A stretch of 64,000 bases of DNA from DATFQI01 sp963831105 (GTDB lineage Bacteria; Actinomycetota; Thermoleophilia; Solirubrobacterales; Solirubrobacteraceae), in contig CAWHOS010000003.1 in NCBI GenBank assembly GCA_963831105.1, positions 248,001-312,000 on the forward strand, given 5' to 3'. Numbering within the stretch: the stretch's first letter is position 1; every line of letters starts with the position of its first letter. Both the position numbers and the translations under genes were made by a program. Under the pieces are notes generated by a model, which saw only the letters and a list, made by a program, of their open reading frames with translations, searched no databases and was not told the origin of the DNA. Of the stretch, positions 20,755 to 28,176 are shown one piece after another.

Positions 20755-21834
20755 ATGGAGCATGCCTTCGGCAAGGGCGAGCCGTTCCGGATCGGGATCG
20801 AGGACGAGCTGTTCCTGCTCGACTCAGGCGGCGCGCTGGCGCCCGTGGCGGCGGAGCTGCTGCCGCGGCTGGAGCTGCCGGAGGGGCTGGCCGGCCACGA
20901 GCTGTTCGCCGCCGAGCTCGAGCTGCGATCCCCGCCGAGCCGCACGGCCGCCGAGGCGGTCGAGGCGCTGCGGCGCGGGCGCGCCGCGGTCGCGGAGGCC
21001 GGTGCGAACCCGATGGCGGCCGGGCTTCACCCCGCGGCCGCGTTCGGCGACGCCGAGCACACCGACCTGCCGCGCTACGCCGGCGTCGGCGCCGAGCTGC
21101 GCGGCCTCTTGCGCCGCACGCCCGAGTGCGCGCTGCACGTGCACGTCGGGATGCCCGACGCCGAGACCGCGATCCGCGTGGCCAACGGCCTGCGGACCCA
21201 CCTGCCGCTGCTCTCCGGGCTCGCGGCCAACTCGCCGTTCTGGCACGGCGTCGACTCCGGCCTGGCCAGCGCGCGCGCCGCGCTCGTGCGCGCCTATCCC
21301 GGCCGCGGCGTCCCGCGCGCCTACCGCGACTTCGCCGACTACGAGCACGCGCTGGAGACGACGCTGCGCGCCGCGGGGATGGAGGACCGCACGCAGCTCT
21401 GGTGGGACGTGCGCCCGCACCCGCGGCACGGCACCGTCGAGGTGCGCGAGATGGACGCCCAGACCGAGCTTCGCGACGTGCTCCCGCTCGCCGCGCTCGT
21501 GCAGTGCCTCGCCCGCCACGAGGCCGAGCGCGGGTCGCCGGTGATCGTCCCGCGCGACGCGCTCGACTGGTCCTCGTTCCGCGCCGCCCGCGACGGGCTC
21601 GACGCCGAGATCCTCGACGAGGACGCCTGCGTGCGCCCGCTGCGCGAGGTCGCGCGCACGCTGCTCTCGCGGCTGGTGATGGTCGCCGCCGAGCTCGACT
21701 GCGGGGACGAGCTCGAGGAGGTCGAGCGGCTGATCGACGAGGGCGGCGGCGCCGCTCGTCAGCGCGCCGAGCACGCGCGCTCGGGCATGGACGGCCTCGT
21801 CCGCTCGCTCGCCGAGCGGACGCTCGCCGCCTAG
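20755..21834 (+). CDS. YbdK-type carboxylate-amine ligase (glutamate-cysteine ligase fold)
   Basis: The 359-residue protein belongs to the GCS2/YbdK family: GIEDELFLLDSGG (substrate/metal glutamates IEDELF), FAAELELRSPPSRTA, ALHVHVGMPD (metal ligands), NSPFWHGVDSGLASARA and a late VEVREMDAQTE. Members make gamma-glutamyl amide bonds or act as weak glutamate-cysteine ligases; the true substrates are mostly unknown. A GTG codon directly precedes the ATG, so the start may be 3 bases earlier. It sits third in a VOC-FAD-ligase run, which suggests a small-molecule modification pathway rather than glutathione synthesis. Overlaps the convergent ABC permease gene by 4 bases. Confidence 0.85.
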   Translation: MEHAFGKGEPFRIGIEDELFLLDSGGALAPVAAELLPRLELPEGLAGHELFAAELELRSPPSRTAAEAVEALRRGRAAVAEAGANPMAAGLHPAAAFGDAEHTDLPRYAGVGAELRGLLRRTPECALHVHVGMPDAETAIRVANGLRTHLPLLSGLAANSPFWHGVDSGLASARAALVRAYPGRGVPRAYRDFADYEHALETTLRAAGMEDRTQLWWDVRPHPRHGTVEVREMDAQTELRDVLPLAALVQCLARHEAERGSPVIVPRDALDWSSFRAARDGLDAEILDEDACVRPLREVARTLLSRLVMVAAELDCGDELEEVERLIDEGGGAARQRAEHARSGMDGLVRSLAERTLAA

Positions 21835-22598
21835 GCGCGCAGCTTCCAGCCGCGGTTGAACAGCCGCAGGTTGAAGGCGAACAGCGCGGCCGTCGCCGCG
21901 GTGAGGAACAGCAGCGACAGCGCGATGTTCGTATCGCTGTAGCCGAGGAAGCCGTAGCGGACGAGCCCGATCATGTAGTAGACGGGGTTGAAGTGGGTGA
22001 TCGTCTGGAAGGGCTCGGGCAGCAGCGAGGCCGAGTAGAAGACGCCCCCGAGGAAGATCAGCGGCTGCAGCACGAACGTCTGCGCGAACGACACGTCGTC
22101 GAACTGCTCCGCGCGCACGCCGATCAGCACGCCCATCTGGGCGAAGAAGAAGCCGACCAGGAACAGCGACGGGATCAGCACCAGCACGTGCTCGACCGGC
22201 ACGCCGATCAGGATCGAGGCGGCGATGAAGGTGAGCGTCGCGACCGTCATCCCGCGCAGGAAGCCGCCGAGCGAGAACGCCAGCAGCAGCTGGAGCGGCG
22301 AGGCCGGCGAGGAGAGCTGGTCGTCGATCGCGCGCAGGAACTTCTGCTGCAGGATCGAGGACGAGTTGTTGGAGAACGCGTTGGTCGCCCAGGCCATCAT
22401 GATCAGGCCCGGCACGATGAACACGACGTAGTCGATGCCGTGCAGCTTGTCGATCCGCGTGCCGAGCGCGGCGCCGAAGACGGAGATGTAGAGGAAGGTC
22501 TCCAGCAGCGGCGCGCCGACGGTCTGGCGCTTGATCTTCAGGAAGCGGTTGACCTCCCGCCGCACCAGCGACAGGAAGCGGATCTGCGAGGGGCTCAC
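21831..22598 (-). CDS. ABC-2 type transporter permease
   Basis: A 255-residue ABC-2 permease with six expected helices, including VVFIVPGLIMMAWATNAFSN, GMTVATLTFIAASILIGVPV, VLVLIPSLFLVGFFFAQMGV and VFYSASLLPEPFQTITHFNP, the last containing the typical short signature before helix 6. The GTG at 22598 overlaps the stop of the ATPase gene (GTGA). Together they form a one-permease, one-ATPase exporter of the DrrAB/NodIJ type; the cargo (drug, lipid or polysaccharide) cannot be inferred. Confidence 0.92.
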   Translation of the reverse strand: MSPSQIRFLSLVRREVNRFLKIKRQTVGAPLLETFLYISVFGAALGTRIDKLHGIDYVVFIVPGLIMMAWATNAFSNNSSSILQQKFLRAIDDQLSSPASPLQLLLAFSLGGFLRGMTVATLTFIAASILIGVPVEHVLVLIPSLFLVGFFFAQMGVLIGVRAEQFDDVSFAQTFVLQPLIFLGGVFYSASLLPEPFQTITHFNPVYYMIGLVRYGFLGYSDTNIALSLLFLTAATAALFAFNLRLFNRGWKLRA

Positions 22599-23365
22599 GC
22601 GGCGTCGGCCCCGATGTGGGCGCGCGAGAGCTCCTTGCGCCCGACCAGCTCGAGGTAGGCGTCCTCGAGGCTGGACACGCCGAACTCCGCCGCCAGGTCG
22701 GCGCTCGTGCCCCGCGCGACGATCTGCCCGTGGTTGATGAAGGCCACGTGGTCGCAGAGCTGCTCGGCCTCTTCGAGGTAGTGCGTGGTGAGCAGGATCG
22801 TCGTGCCCTCGGCGTTGATGCGCTGGACGTAGTGCCACAGCTCGAGCCGCAGCTCGACGTCGACGCCCGCGGTCGGCTCGTCGAGGATCAGCAGCCGCGG
22901 CCGGTGCATCAGCGCGCGGGCGAGGATCAGCCGCCGCTTCATGCCGCCCGACAGCGTGCGCGTGCGGTCGTTGCGCTTGCCGGTCAGCGAGAAGGTCTCG
23001 AGCAGCTCGGCGGTGCGCTCGCGGCGCTCCTTGCGCGGCATCCCGAAGTAGCCGCCGTGGTAGTCGAGCGTCTCCTCGGCCGTCAGGAACTGGTCCAGGT
23101 TGGGGTCCTGCGGCGCCAGCCCGACCGCCGAGCGCGCCTGCTCGTAGTGCTCGACGGCGTCGTGGCCGAAGATGCGGATCGTGCCGCCGGTCGGCATCGC
23201 CAGCCCGGTCGTGCAGTGGATCAGCGTCGACTTGCCTGCGCCGTTCGGGCCGAGCAGGCCGAAGAAGTCGCCGCGCGGGATCTCCAGCGAGACGTCGCGG
23301 AGGGCCTCCGTGCCGGTGGGGTAGACCTTCGAGAGGTCCTCGATCTGCAGAGCGGGCGCGTCCAT
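22595..23365 (-). CDS. ABC-2 type transporter ATP-binding protein
   Basis: A 256-residue ATPase with Walker A LLGPNGAGKSTL (about residue 38), Q-loop GLAPQDPNLD, signature LSGGMKRRL, Walker B LLILDEPTAGVD and the H-loop LLTTHYLEE. The architecture is the DrrA/NodI type that pairs with the downstream overlapping permease. Upstream, an SRPBCC gene ends 22 bases before the start and may share the transcript. Confidence 0.95.
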   Translation of the reverse strand: MDAPALQIEDLSKVYPTGTEALRDVSLEIPRGDFFGLLGPNGAGKSTLIHCTTGLAMPTGGTIRIFGHDAVEHYEQARSAVGLAPQDPNLDQFLTAEETLDYHGGYFGMPRKERRERTAELLETFSLTGKRNDRTRTLSGGMKRRLILARALMHRPRLLILDEPTAGVDVELRLELWHYVQRINAEGTTILLTTHYLEEAEQLCDHVAFINHGQIVARGTSADLAAEFGVSSLEDAYLELVGRKELSRAHIGADAA

Positions 23366-23387
23366 GCCCCTCCCATGATGACGCGGC

Positions 23388-23828
23388 TCAGTCGCCGCCT
23401 TCGAGGTGGGTCTTCAGATCCCGCAGCGCGCGGCGCATCACGGCGTCGGAGATGGCGCCGCGCAGCGGTCCCGGGACGAAGCGCCCGGGGTCGATGCTCA
23501 GGTCGAGCTCGACCCGCGTGCGATCGCCGTCGATCGGGATGAAGCGCCACTCGCCCGAGAAGTCGCGGAAGTCCCCGCCGAGGTACTCGCTGCCGAGCCG
23601 CTGCGGCGGCTCGTGCACCTGGCGCAGCTTGTAGCGGACGCGCTTGACCTTCGCGTCGACCTCGTACTCGACGACCGTGCCGCGGCCCTGGTCGTCGCGC
23701 TCGAGCACGTCGACGGAGCGCACCGCTCCCTGCCACTCCGGGATGGAGTCGAAGTCCGTCAGCGCGTCGTAGCAGCGCTGCGGGGTGGTGGCGATGTCGA
23801 TCGTGCGGCAGTCACCGTAGGTGGCCAT
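23388..23828 (-). CDS. SRPBCC (START-like) family protein
   Basis: A 146-residue single-domain lipid/ligand-binding protein. It shows CYDALTDFDSIPEWQGAVRS, the usual N-terminal helix-strand of polyketide-cyclase/CoxG-like SRPBCC proteins, and a C-terminal helix AVMRRALRDLKTHLEGGD. No catalytic residues are diagnostic. Related proteins bind hydrophobic ligands or help membrane-protein assembly. Same strand and probably the same transcript as the ABC exporter genes downstream. Confidence 0.82.
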   Translation of the reverse strand: MATYGDCRTIDIATTPQRCYDALTDFDSIPEWQGAVRSVDVLERDDQGRGTVVEYEVDAKVKRVRYKLRQVHEPPQRLGSEYLGGDFRDFSGEWRFIPIDGDRTRVELDLSIDPGRFVPGPLRGAISDAVMRRALRDLKTHLEGGD

Positions 23829-23864
23829 GGGCTCGGCTTGCCCGGCCTCCGGCCTTCGCGAACC

Positions 23865-25491
23865 CTACGGCGCGGTCGGCAGCGCCAGCGTCCCGCTCCG
23901 CACGGTGGTCGTCGGTGCCCGCCGGCGTGTCCGGCACGGCCCAGACCGTGTTCGAGCCGGCCAGGATCAGGCCGATGCGGTGGCCCTTCGCGACCGTGTG
24001 GTCCTGCGGCGAGAACGTCACCGTCGCGGAGACCGGCACGCCCGGCGGGACCGCCTCGTCGTCGCGCAGGCCGTTGCGGTAGCGCAGGTTCAGGAAGCCG
24101 CGCGAGATCGCCTTGCCGGTGCCGTCGGGCGCCACGTCGACGAGCGTCGGGGCGAGCTGGCCGTGGTCCTGGTCGGTCACGAGCGAGAGCTCGAGCCGCG
24201 GCGTGCCCGCGATCCGCGTGTCGGCCGCAAGCGGCGCCGACTTGTAGGAGAGCCAGGAGAGCTCGGCCTCGGGCGCGCGCATGGCCGTCTCCTCGGTGGT
24301 CGTGCCGAGGTCGGTGAACGACGCGGCCGGACCGCCGCCGGGGCCGCCGAGCGTGCCGCCGGTCAGGCCGCGGCCGAGCGCCAGCCGCTGCACCGTCGCG
24401 CCGGCGGGCGGCCAGGCGGTCTCCGTGCGGAACTCGCCCGGGCCGGCCGCGGTCCGACCCTGGGTCAGGACCGGGGCCGCGAGCTCCGGTCCGGGGGCCG
24501 CTCCCCGCAGCGTGGTGTCGAAGAACTCGTCCAGCAGCGCGTCGAAGTGCGGCCGCCCGGACGGCGACTGGTGCGCGCCCTGGAACAGGTAGAGCCGCTT
24601 GAACGGCGCGCTCGCCGAGGCGGTCGTCGGGAGCGGGAGCGCCTCGTAGAGGTCGACGCCCTCGGACTGCCTGACGTTGTAGTCCTGCCAGCCGTGCACG
24701 ACGAGCGTGGACGCGCGGAAGCTCCCCGCGTCCTTGCGGTAGTCGCGCTCGACCCAGAAGCCGTCGTAGTCGGGCGAGCTGTCGTAGCCCTTCAGCGTGT
24801 GCTCGGCGCTGTCGCACGGGTTCATCCGGTCGCGCATCGCGTCGATCGTCTGCGGCGTGCGCTGCGTCGGCGGCGTGCGCGCGATCCCGAAGTCGAACGC
24901 GAACGGCGTGTCGAAGCCCTCGTCGCTCGGGCGCTCCGAGTTGCCCAGGTAGCGGACGCCGTCCGCATAGGCATAGCCGTACCAGCGCGAGATCGCGAGC
25001 TCCGGCACGATCGCCGCCAGCCCCGGCGCGTCGGCACCGCGAGCGGCGACCATGTTGGCGGTCGTGCCGTCGTAGGAGCCGCCGATCATCGCGACCTTGC
25101 CGTTCGCCCACGGCTGAGCCGCGAGCGCGTTGACGAGGTCGACGCCCGACTGCTGCTCCTTGCGCCCGCCGTAGTCCCAGCAGCCACTGGAGTTGCGCGT
25201 GCCCAGCACGTCGGCGACCGCCCGCGCGTAGCCCTTCGGCACATAGCGCAGGCCGAGCTCGTCGTACGCGAGGTTCGGCGACGTGCCCTCCGAGAGCGAG
25301 TTGTACGGCGAGTAGGTGAGGATCACCGGGGCGTTGGCCACGCCCTTGGGCCGCGCCACCTCGACGTGGATCCGGTCGCCGTCGACCGTGGGGATCGACA
25401 GGCTCTCGTAGATCGTGTCCTCGGCTTGCGCGTTCGCGGTGGCCGGGAGCAGGGCGAGGGCGAGCAGCGCGGTCAGGACGAGGCGTGGCAT
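23865..25491 (-). CDS. CocE/NonD (peptidase S15) family hydrolase, exported
   Basis: Signal peptide MPRLVLTALLALALLPATAN, then an S15 alpha/beta hydrolase: DGDRIHVEVARPKG, LTYSPYNSLS, VADVLGTRNSSGCWDYGG, nucleophile elbow MIGGSYDGTT, LVVHGWQDYNV and HQSPSGRPH, followed by the C-terminal jelly-roll (TPRLELSLVTDQDHGQLAP). Family activities are X-Pro dipeptidyl peptidase, cocaine esterase or acyl hydrolase. A +1 shift near 23909-23914 disturbs the last 20 codons. Dropping one base restores PAGTTTTVRSGTLALPTAP with a TAG at 23865; without repair the frame runs on to 23812. A second, damaged member lies at 39192-40465. Confidence 0.88.
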
Positions 25492-25544
25492 GAGGGCTGT
25501 AACGCGAGGCGGCCGTGGAACTGGCGGGCCGGGGGCGTTGCGCC

Positions 25545-25635
25545 GGCGGACGTCAACTGCTCTGGGTGGGGAAGTGGGTTTGCACGAGCGGGCGCGCTCC
25601 CTCGCTCCCCTACCCAGCCGCAGTTGACGTTCGCC
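25545..25635. repeat. Palindromic intergenic repeat, copy A (91 bases)
   Basis: The outer arms are 25545-25560 and 25620-25635, which pair over 16 bases with one mismatch (core GTCAACTGC/GCAGTTGAC). Inside them TGGGTGGGGA (25563-25572) pairs with TCCCCTACCCA (25606-25616), and a smaller GAGCG/CGCTC hairpin is at the centre. The whole element can fold into one long hairpin. It lies between the start of the S15 hydrolase gene and the end of the kinase-ASCH gene. The same arm motifs occur in the larger element at 50654-50888. Confidence 0.75.
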
Positions 25636-25639
25636 CCGC

Positions 25640-27256
25640 CTAGGCGTCGTCGACGAGCTTGAACCGCAGCACGACCAAAGGCTCGGCCTCCGTCAACCGC
25701 CACGCCGGCTCCTCCAGCAGCGCAGCGACCTGCTCGCGGCAGCGGTCGTAGTAGTCGCGCTGGGCCGCGCGCCACTCGTCGGCGCCCAGGCCCGACTCGT
25801 GCTCCTCGACGCTCCCCGCGTCGACCTCGCCGAACGGCATGACGGCGATCCGGACGACCTCGACGGTGCCGTGGCGGCGGCCCCGATGGTCCATGACGGG
25901 GAGGCGCTGGCCGATCTTCGGCGTGCCGCCCTCGAGCTCCCACTCGCGGGCGAGCGAGATCGAGGCGGTCTTCTCGCCGGAGAGCACCTTGGCGATCAGC
26001 TCGGCGCCGGCGCCGCCGTCGTCAGCGTGGCCGAACTCCAGGAACGGCTCGCGCGCGGTGCGCCAGGGCGCGAGCGGGATGCGGGCCCGCAGCCGCGTGC
26101 CCGCGCCCTTCGGGCTGAGGACGTCGAGCGTGCCGCCGAGCGCCTCGATCCGGCCGCTGAGCCCGGCGAGGCCCGAGCCGGCGGTGGGGTCGGCGCCTCC
26201 TGCCCCGTCGTCGTAGACCTCGGCGGTGACCCGGTCCGCGCCCTGCGCGACCTCGACGCGCACGGCGCTCGCCCCCGCGTACTTGACGGCGTTGGATAGC
26301 GCCTCGCTGACGAGGTAGTAGATCGTGACCTCGACGGCCTCCGGCAGCCGCCGGTCGGGCAGCGCGAGGATCTCGAGCGGCATCGGGCTGCGGCCCGCCA
26401 GCGCGGCGAGCGCCGGCTCGAGGCCGTACTCCGTCAGGCCGGCCGGGTGCAGGCCGCGCGCGAGCTCGCGCAGCTCCGCGCCGGCGGCGCGCGCCTCCTC
26501 GCCCGCGTGGCGCAGGTGCTCCGCGGCCTGCTCGGGATCCTGCTCGAGCTTGCGCCGCGCGAGCTCGATCCGGTGGCCGAGCACGATCATCCGCTGCTGC
26601 GCGCCGTCGTGCAGGTTGCGCCCGATCCGGCGGCGCTCCTCGTCGGCGATCGAGACCATGCGGGCGCGCGAGGCCGCGATCTCGCGCTCGCGGGCGCGCA
26701 GCGCGGTCTCGTGCCGGCGGCGCTCGATCTCCGCGCCAGCGCGGGCGGCGAAGATCCGCAGCACCGCGACCGCCTCCTCGCCCGCGTCGAGCTCGCGGGT
26801 GGACATCACGGCGAGGTAGCCGAGCCGCCCGCCGTCGGTCCCGCGCACGACGATCGCGAGGTAGCCCTCGAGGGCGTGGCGCGCGACGAACGAGTCGCGC
26901 GGGAAGGCGGTGATCGTCCCGCTCGGGATCGACACGACGTCACGGTCGTAGGCCATCTCGCACGGCGTCCCGGGGATCGAGAAGCCGTACCCCTCGTCGA
27001 GCTCGACGCCGTCGCGGCCGTGGGCGGCGAGCACCCGCGCGCGCTCCCAGGCGCCCTCCTCGACCTCGGCCGCGAACGCGATCTCGGCGTCCAGCGCGTC
27101 GGCCACGTGGCGCACGAGCGAGCGCAGGAACGCGGTGCCGACGGACGCGGCGGTGCCGGCCGCGATCGTGCGCAGCAGTTCGGCGCCCGACGGGCGCGAG
27201 GAGGCGGAGGGGAGCGACGACACGAGCGGGGGAGGCAGCTCATCGTAGAGCCGCAC
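25640..27256 (-). CDS. Soluble GAF histidine kinase fused to a C-terminal ASCH domain
   Basis: A 538-residue protein without membrane segments. Residues about 25-180 form a GAF-like sensor. About 195-265 is a NarL/DegS-type dimerisation domain with phospho-acceptor His216 in IGRNLHDGAQQR. About 305-395 is HATPase_c (SEALSNAVKYAG, DDGAGG, GSGLAGLSGRIEALGG). Residues about 404-538 form an ASCH domain: FLEFGHADD, VLSGEKTASISLAREW, GQRLPVMDHRGRRHGTVEV, MPFGEVDA and a final strand PLVVLRFKLVD. ASCH domains are predicted or proven nucleic-acid/nucleoside-binding modules. No ATG, GTG or TTG occurs in frame at the junction, so the fusion is not simply two genes read together. The likely partner regulator is unclear: the nearby ANTAR protein has a degenerate receiver. 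Confidence 0.85.
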   Translation of the reverse strand: MRLYDELPPPLVSSLPSASSRPSGAELLRTIAAGTAASVGTAFLRSLVRHVADALDAEIAFAAEVEEGAWERARVLAAHGRDGVELDEGYGFSIPGTPCEMAYDRDVVSIPSGTITAFPRDSFVARHALEGYLAIVVRGTDGGRLGYLAVMSTRELDAGEEAVAVLRIFAARAGAEIERRRHETALRAREREIAASRARMVSIADEERRRIGRNLHDGAQQRMIVLGHRIELARRKLEQDPEQAAEHLRHAGEEARAAGAELRELARGLHPAGLTEYGLEPALAALAGRSPMPLEILALPDRRLPEAVEVTIYYLVSEALSNAVKYAGASAVRVEVAQGADRVTAEVYDDGAGGADPTAGSGLAGLSGRIEALGGTLDVLSPKGAGTRLRARIPLAPWRTAREPFLEFGHADDGGAGAELIAKVLSGEKTASISLAREWELEGGTPKIGQRLPVMDHRGRRHGTVEVVRIAVMPFGEVDAGSVEEHESGLGADEWRAAQRDYYDRCREQVAALLEEPAWRLTEAEPLVVLRFKLVDDA

Positions 27257-27274
27257 CCCCGCTGCTTGGACGAA

Positions 27275-27544
27275 TTACGCAGCCGACGCCCGACGGGCGT
27301 CGCGCCTGCGGCGGCTCAGCTCGTCGAGCACGTCCTCTACGTCGAGGCCGCCGGCCATCGCGAGCTCGCGCGCCGTCGGGGCGCGCCCGAGCCGGCTGGT
27401 CAGGCGCGGCGTCGCGCGGTCGATCAGCCGGCCCGCCGCGGGCCGGGTCGCGGCCTCGTGCGCGCGCAGGTCGCGGGCCATCTGGCGGATCGCCGCCGCG
27501 ACCAGCGTGTCGCGCGACGGGATCTGCAGTTCTTCGCGGAGCAA
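27275..27544 (-). CDS. Small protein resembling sigma-70 region 3
   Basis: An 89-residue protein whose second half (RLTSRLGRAPTARELAMAG, then GLDVEDVLDELSRRRRD) resembles region 3 of SigB/SigF-type sigma factors (compare LTQELGR-PT--ELA). Regions 2 and 4 are absent, and neighbouring frames within the 350-base space encode no other sigma parts. TTG 27544 is chosen because GGGAGG lies 10 bases upstream; a TTG at 27553 is too close to it. It is located between the ANTAR regulator (upstream, 69 bases) and the kinase-ASCH gene (downstream, 18 bases), all on the minus strand. Function unknown; a sigma or RNA-polymerase decoy or a DNA-binding helix-turn-helix are possible readings. Confidence 0.65.
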   Translation of the reverse strand: MLREELQIPSRDTLVAAAIRQMARDLRAHEAATRPAAGRLIDRATPRLTSRLGRAPTARELAMAGGLDVEDVLDELSRRRRDARRASAA

Positions 27545-27613
27545 GGGGGCCAAACCTCCCGGACTAGGACGACGAAGTCGCCCGGCGGGGGTTGGGCCGG
27601 TGCAATCGGTTCG

Positions 27614-28168
27614 TTACCCGAGCAGGTCGTCGACGACACCCAGGATGGGGCGCCTGCTGTCTCTTGCCTGACGCCTGAGCCGCTCGAACGCCTCGTCCGC
27701 GGAGATCCCGTGGCGCTCCATCAGCAGCCCCTTCGCCCGCTCGATCCGCGCGCGGCGGTCGAAGGCGCCGAGCAGGTTGCGGAACTGGCGGAAGCGCTCG
27801 ACCGCGATGTCGATGCCGCCCTGCAGCTCGGTGGCGTCGGTCGAGTCGAGGTGGGCGAAGACGCCGTGGCGGGCGGCGGCCGAGAGGAACTCGCGGCTCG
27901 GGTCGCCCGCCAGCAGGCACACCGGGCACGTCGCCTCGTCGACGATCCCGCGGATCAGCTCGAGCGCGTGCTCGCTGTCCTCGTGCAGCGCGACGATGGC
28001 GAGGTCGGGCCGGTGCTCGTGGGTCGCCCGCGCGGTCTCGCCGAGCTCGACGGCGAGCGCGATCACCTCGTGGCCGAGCGCCTCCAGGGCGTCGCCGACC
28101 GGCTCGAGGTGCGCCCGGCTCTCGTCGGCGACGAGGACGCGCAGCGTCTCGTTCTCCTCCCCGCCCAT
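27614..28168 (-). CDS. ANTAR-domain regulator with degenerate receiver
   Basis: A 184-residue protein: pseudo-receiver, about residues 8-120, then an ANTAR domain (ARIERAKGLLMERHGISADE, AFERLRRQARDS). ANTAR domains bind paired RNA hairpins and prevent transcription termination. The receiver keeps the fold (RVLVADESRAHLEPVGDALEALGH), but the phospho-acceptor position in PDLAIVALHEDSEHA appears to be Ala, the Thr/Ser switch is Ala in CLLAGDP and the Lys position is His in FAHLD. Control by phosphorylation is therefore unlikely. ATG 28168 is 8 bases beyond the true stop of the aldehyde dehydrogenase gene. The long continuous frame joining the two is caused by a frameshift in the dehydrogenase. 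Confidence 0.87.
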   Translation of the reverse strand: MGGEENETLRVLVADESRAHLEPVGDALEALGHEVIALAVELGETARATHEHRPDLAIVALHEDSEHALELIRGIVDEATCPVCLLAGDPSREFLSAAARHGVFAHLDSTDATELQGGIDIAVERFRQFRNLLGAFDRRARIERAKGLLMERHGISADEAFERLRRQARDSRRPILGVVDDLLG

Positions 28169-28176
28169 GCTGTGGC

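Noticed and set aside
20720..20755. A possible 11-codon ORF (MTRPPRRGRGA) between the FAD enzyme and the ligase
   Set aside because: Overlapping start/stop signals make it formally translatable, but it is too short and GC-biased to support as a gene.
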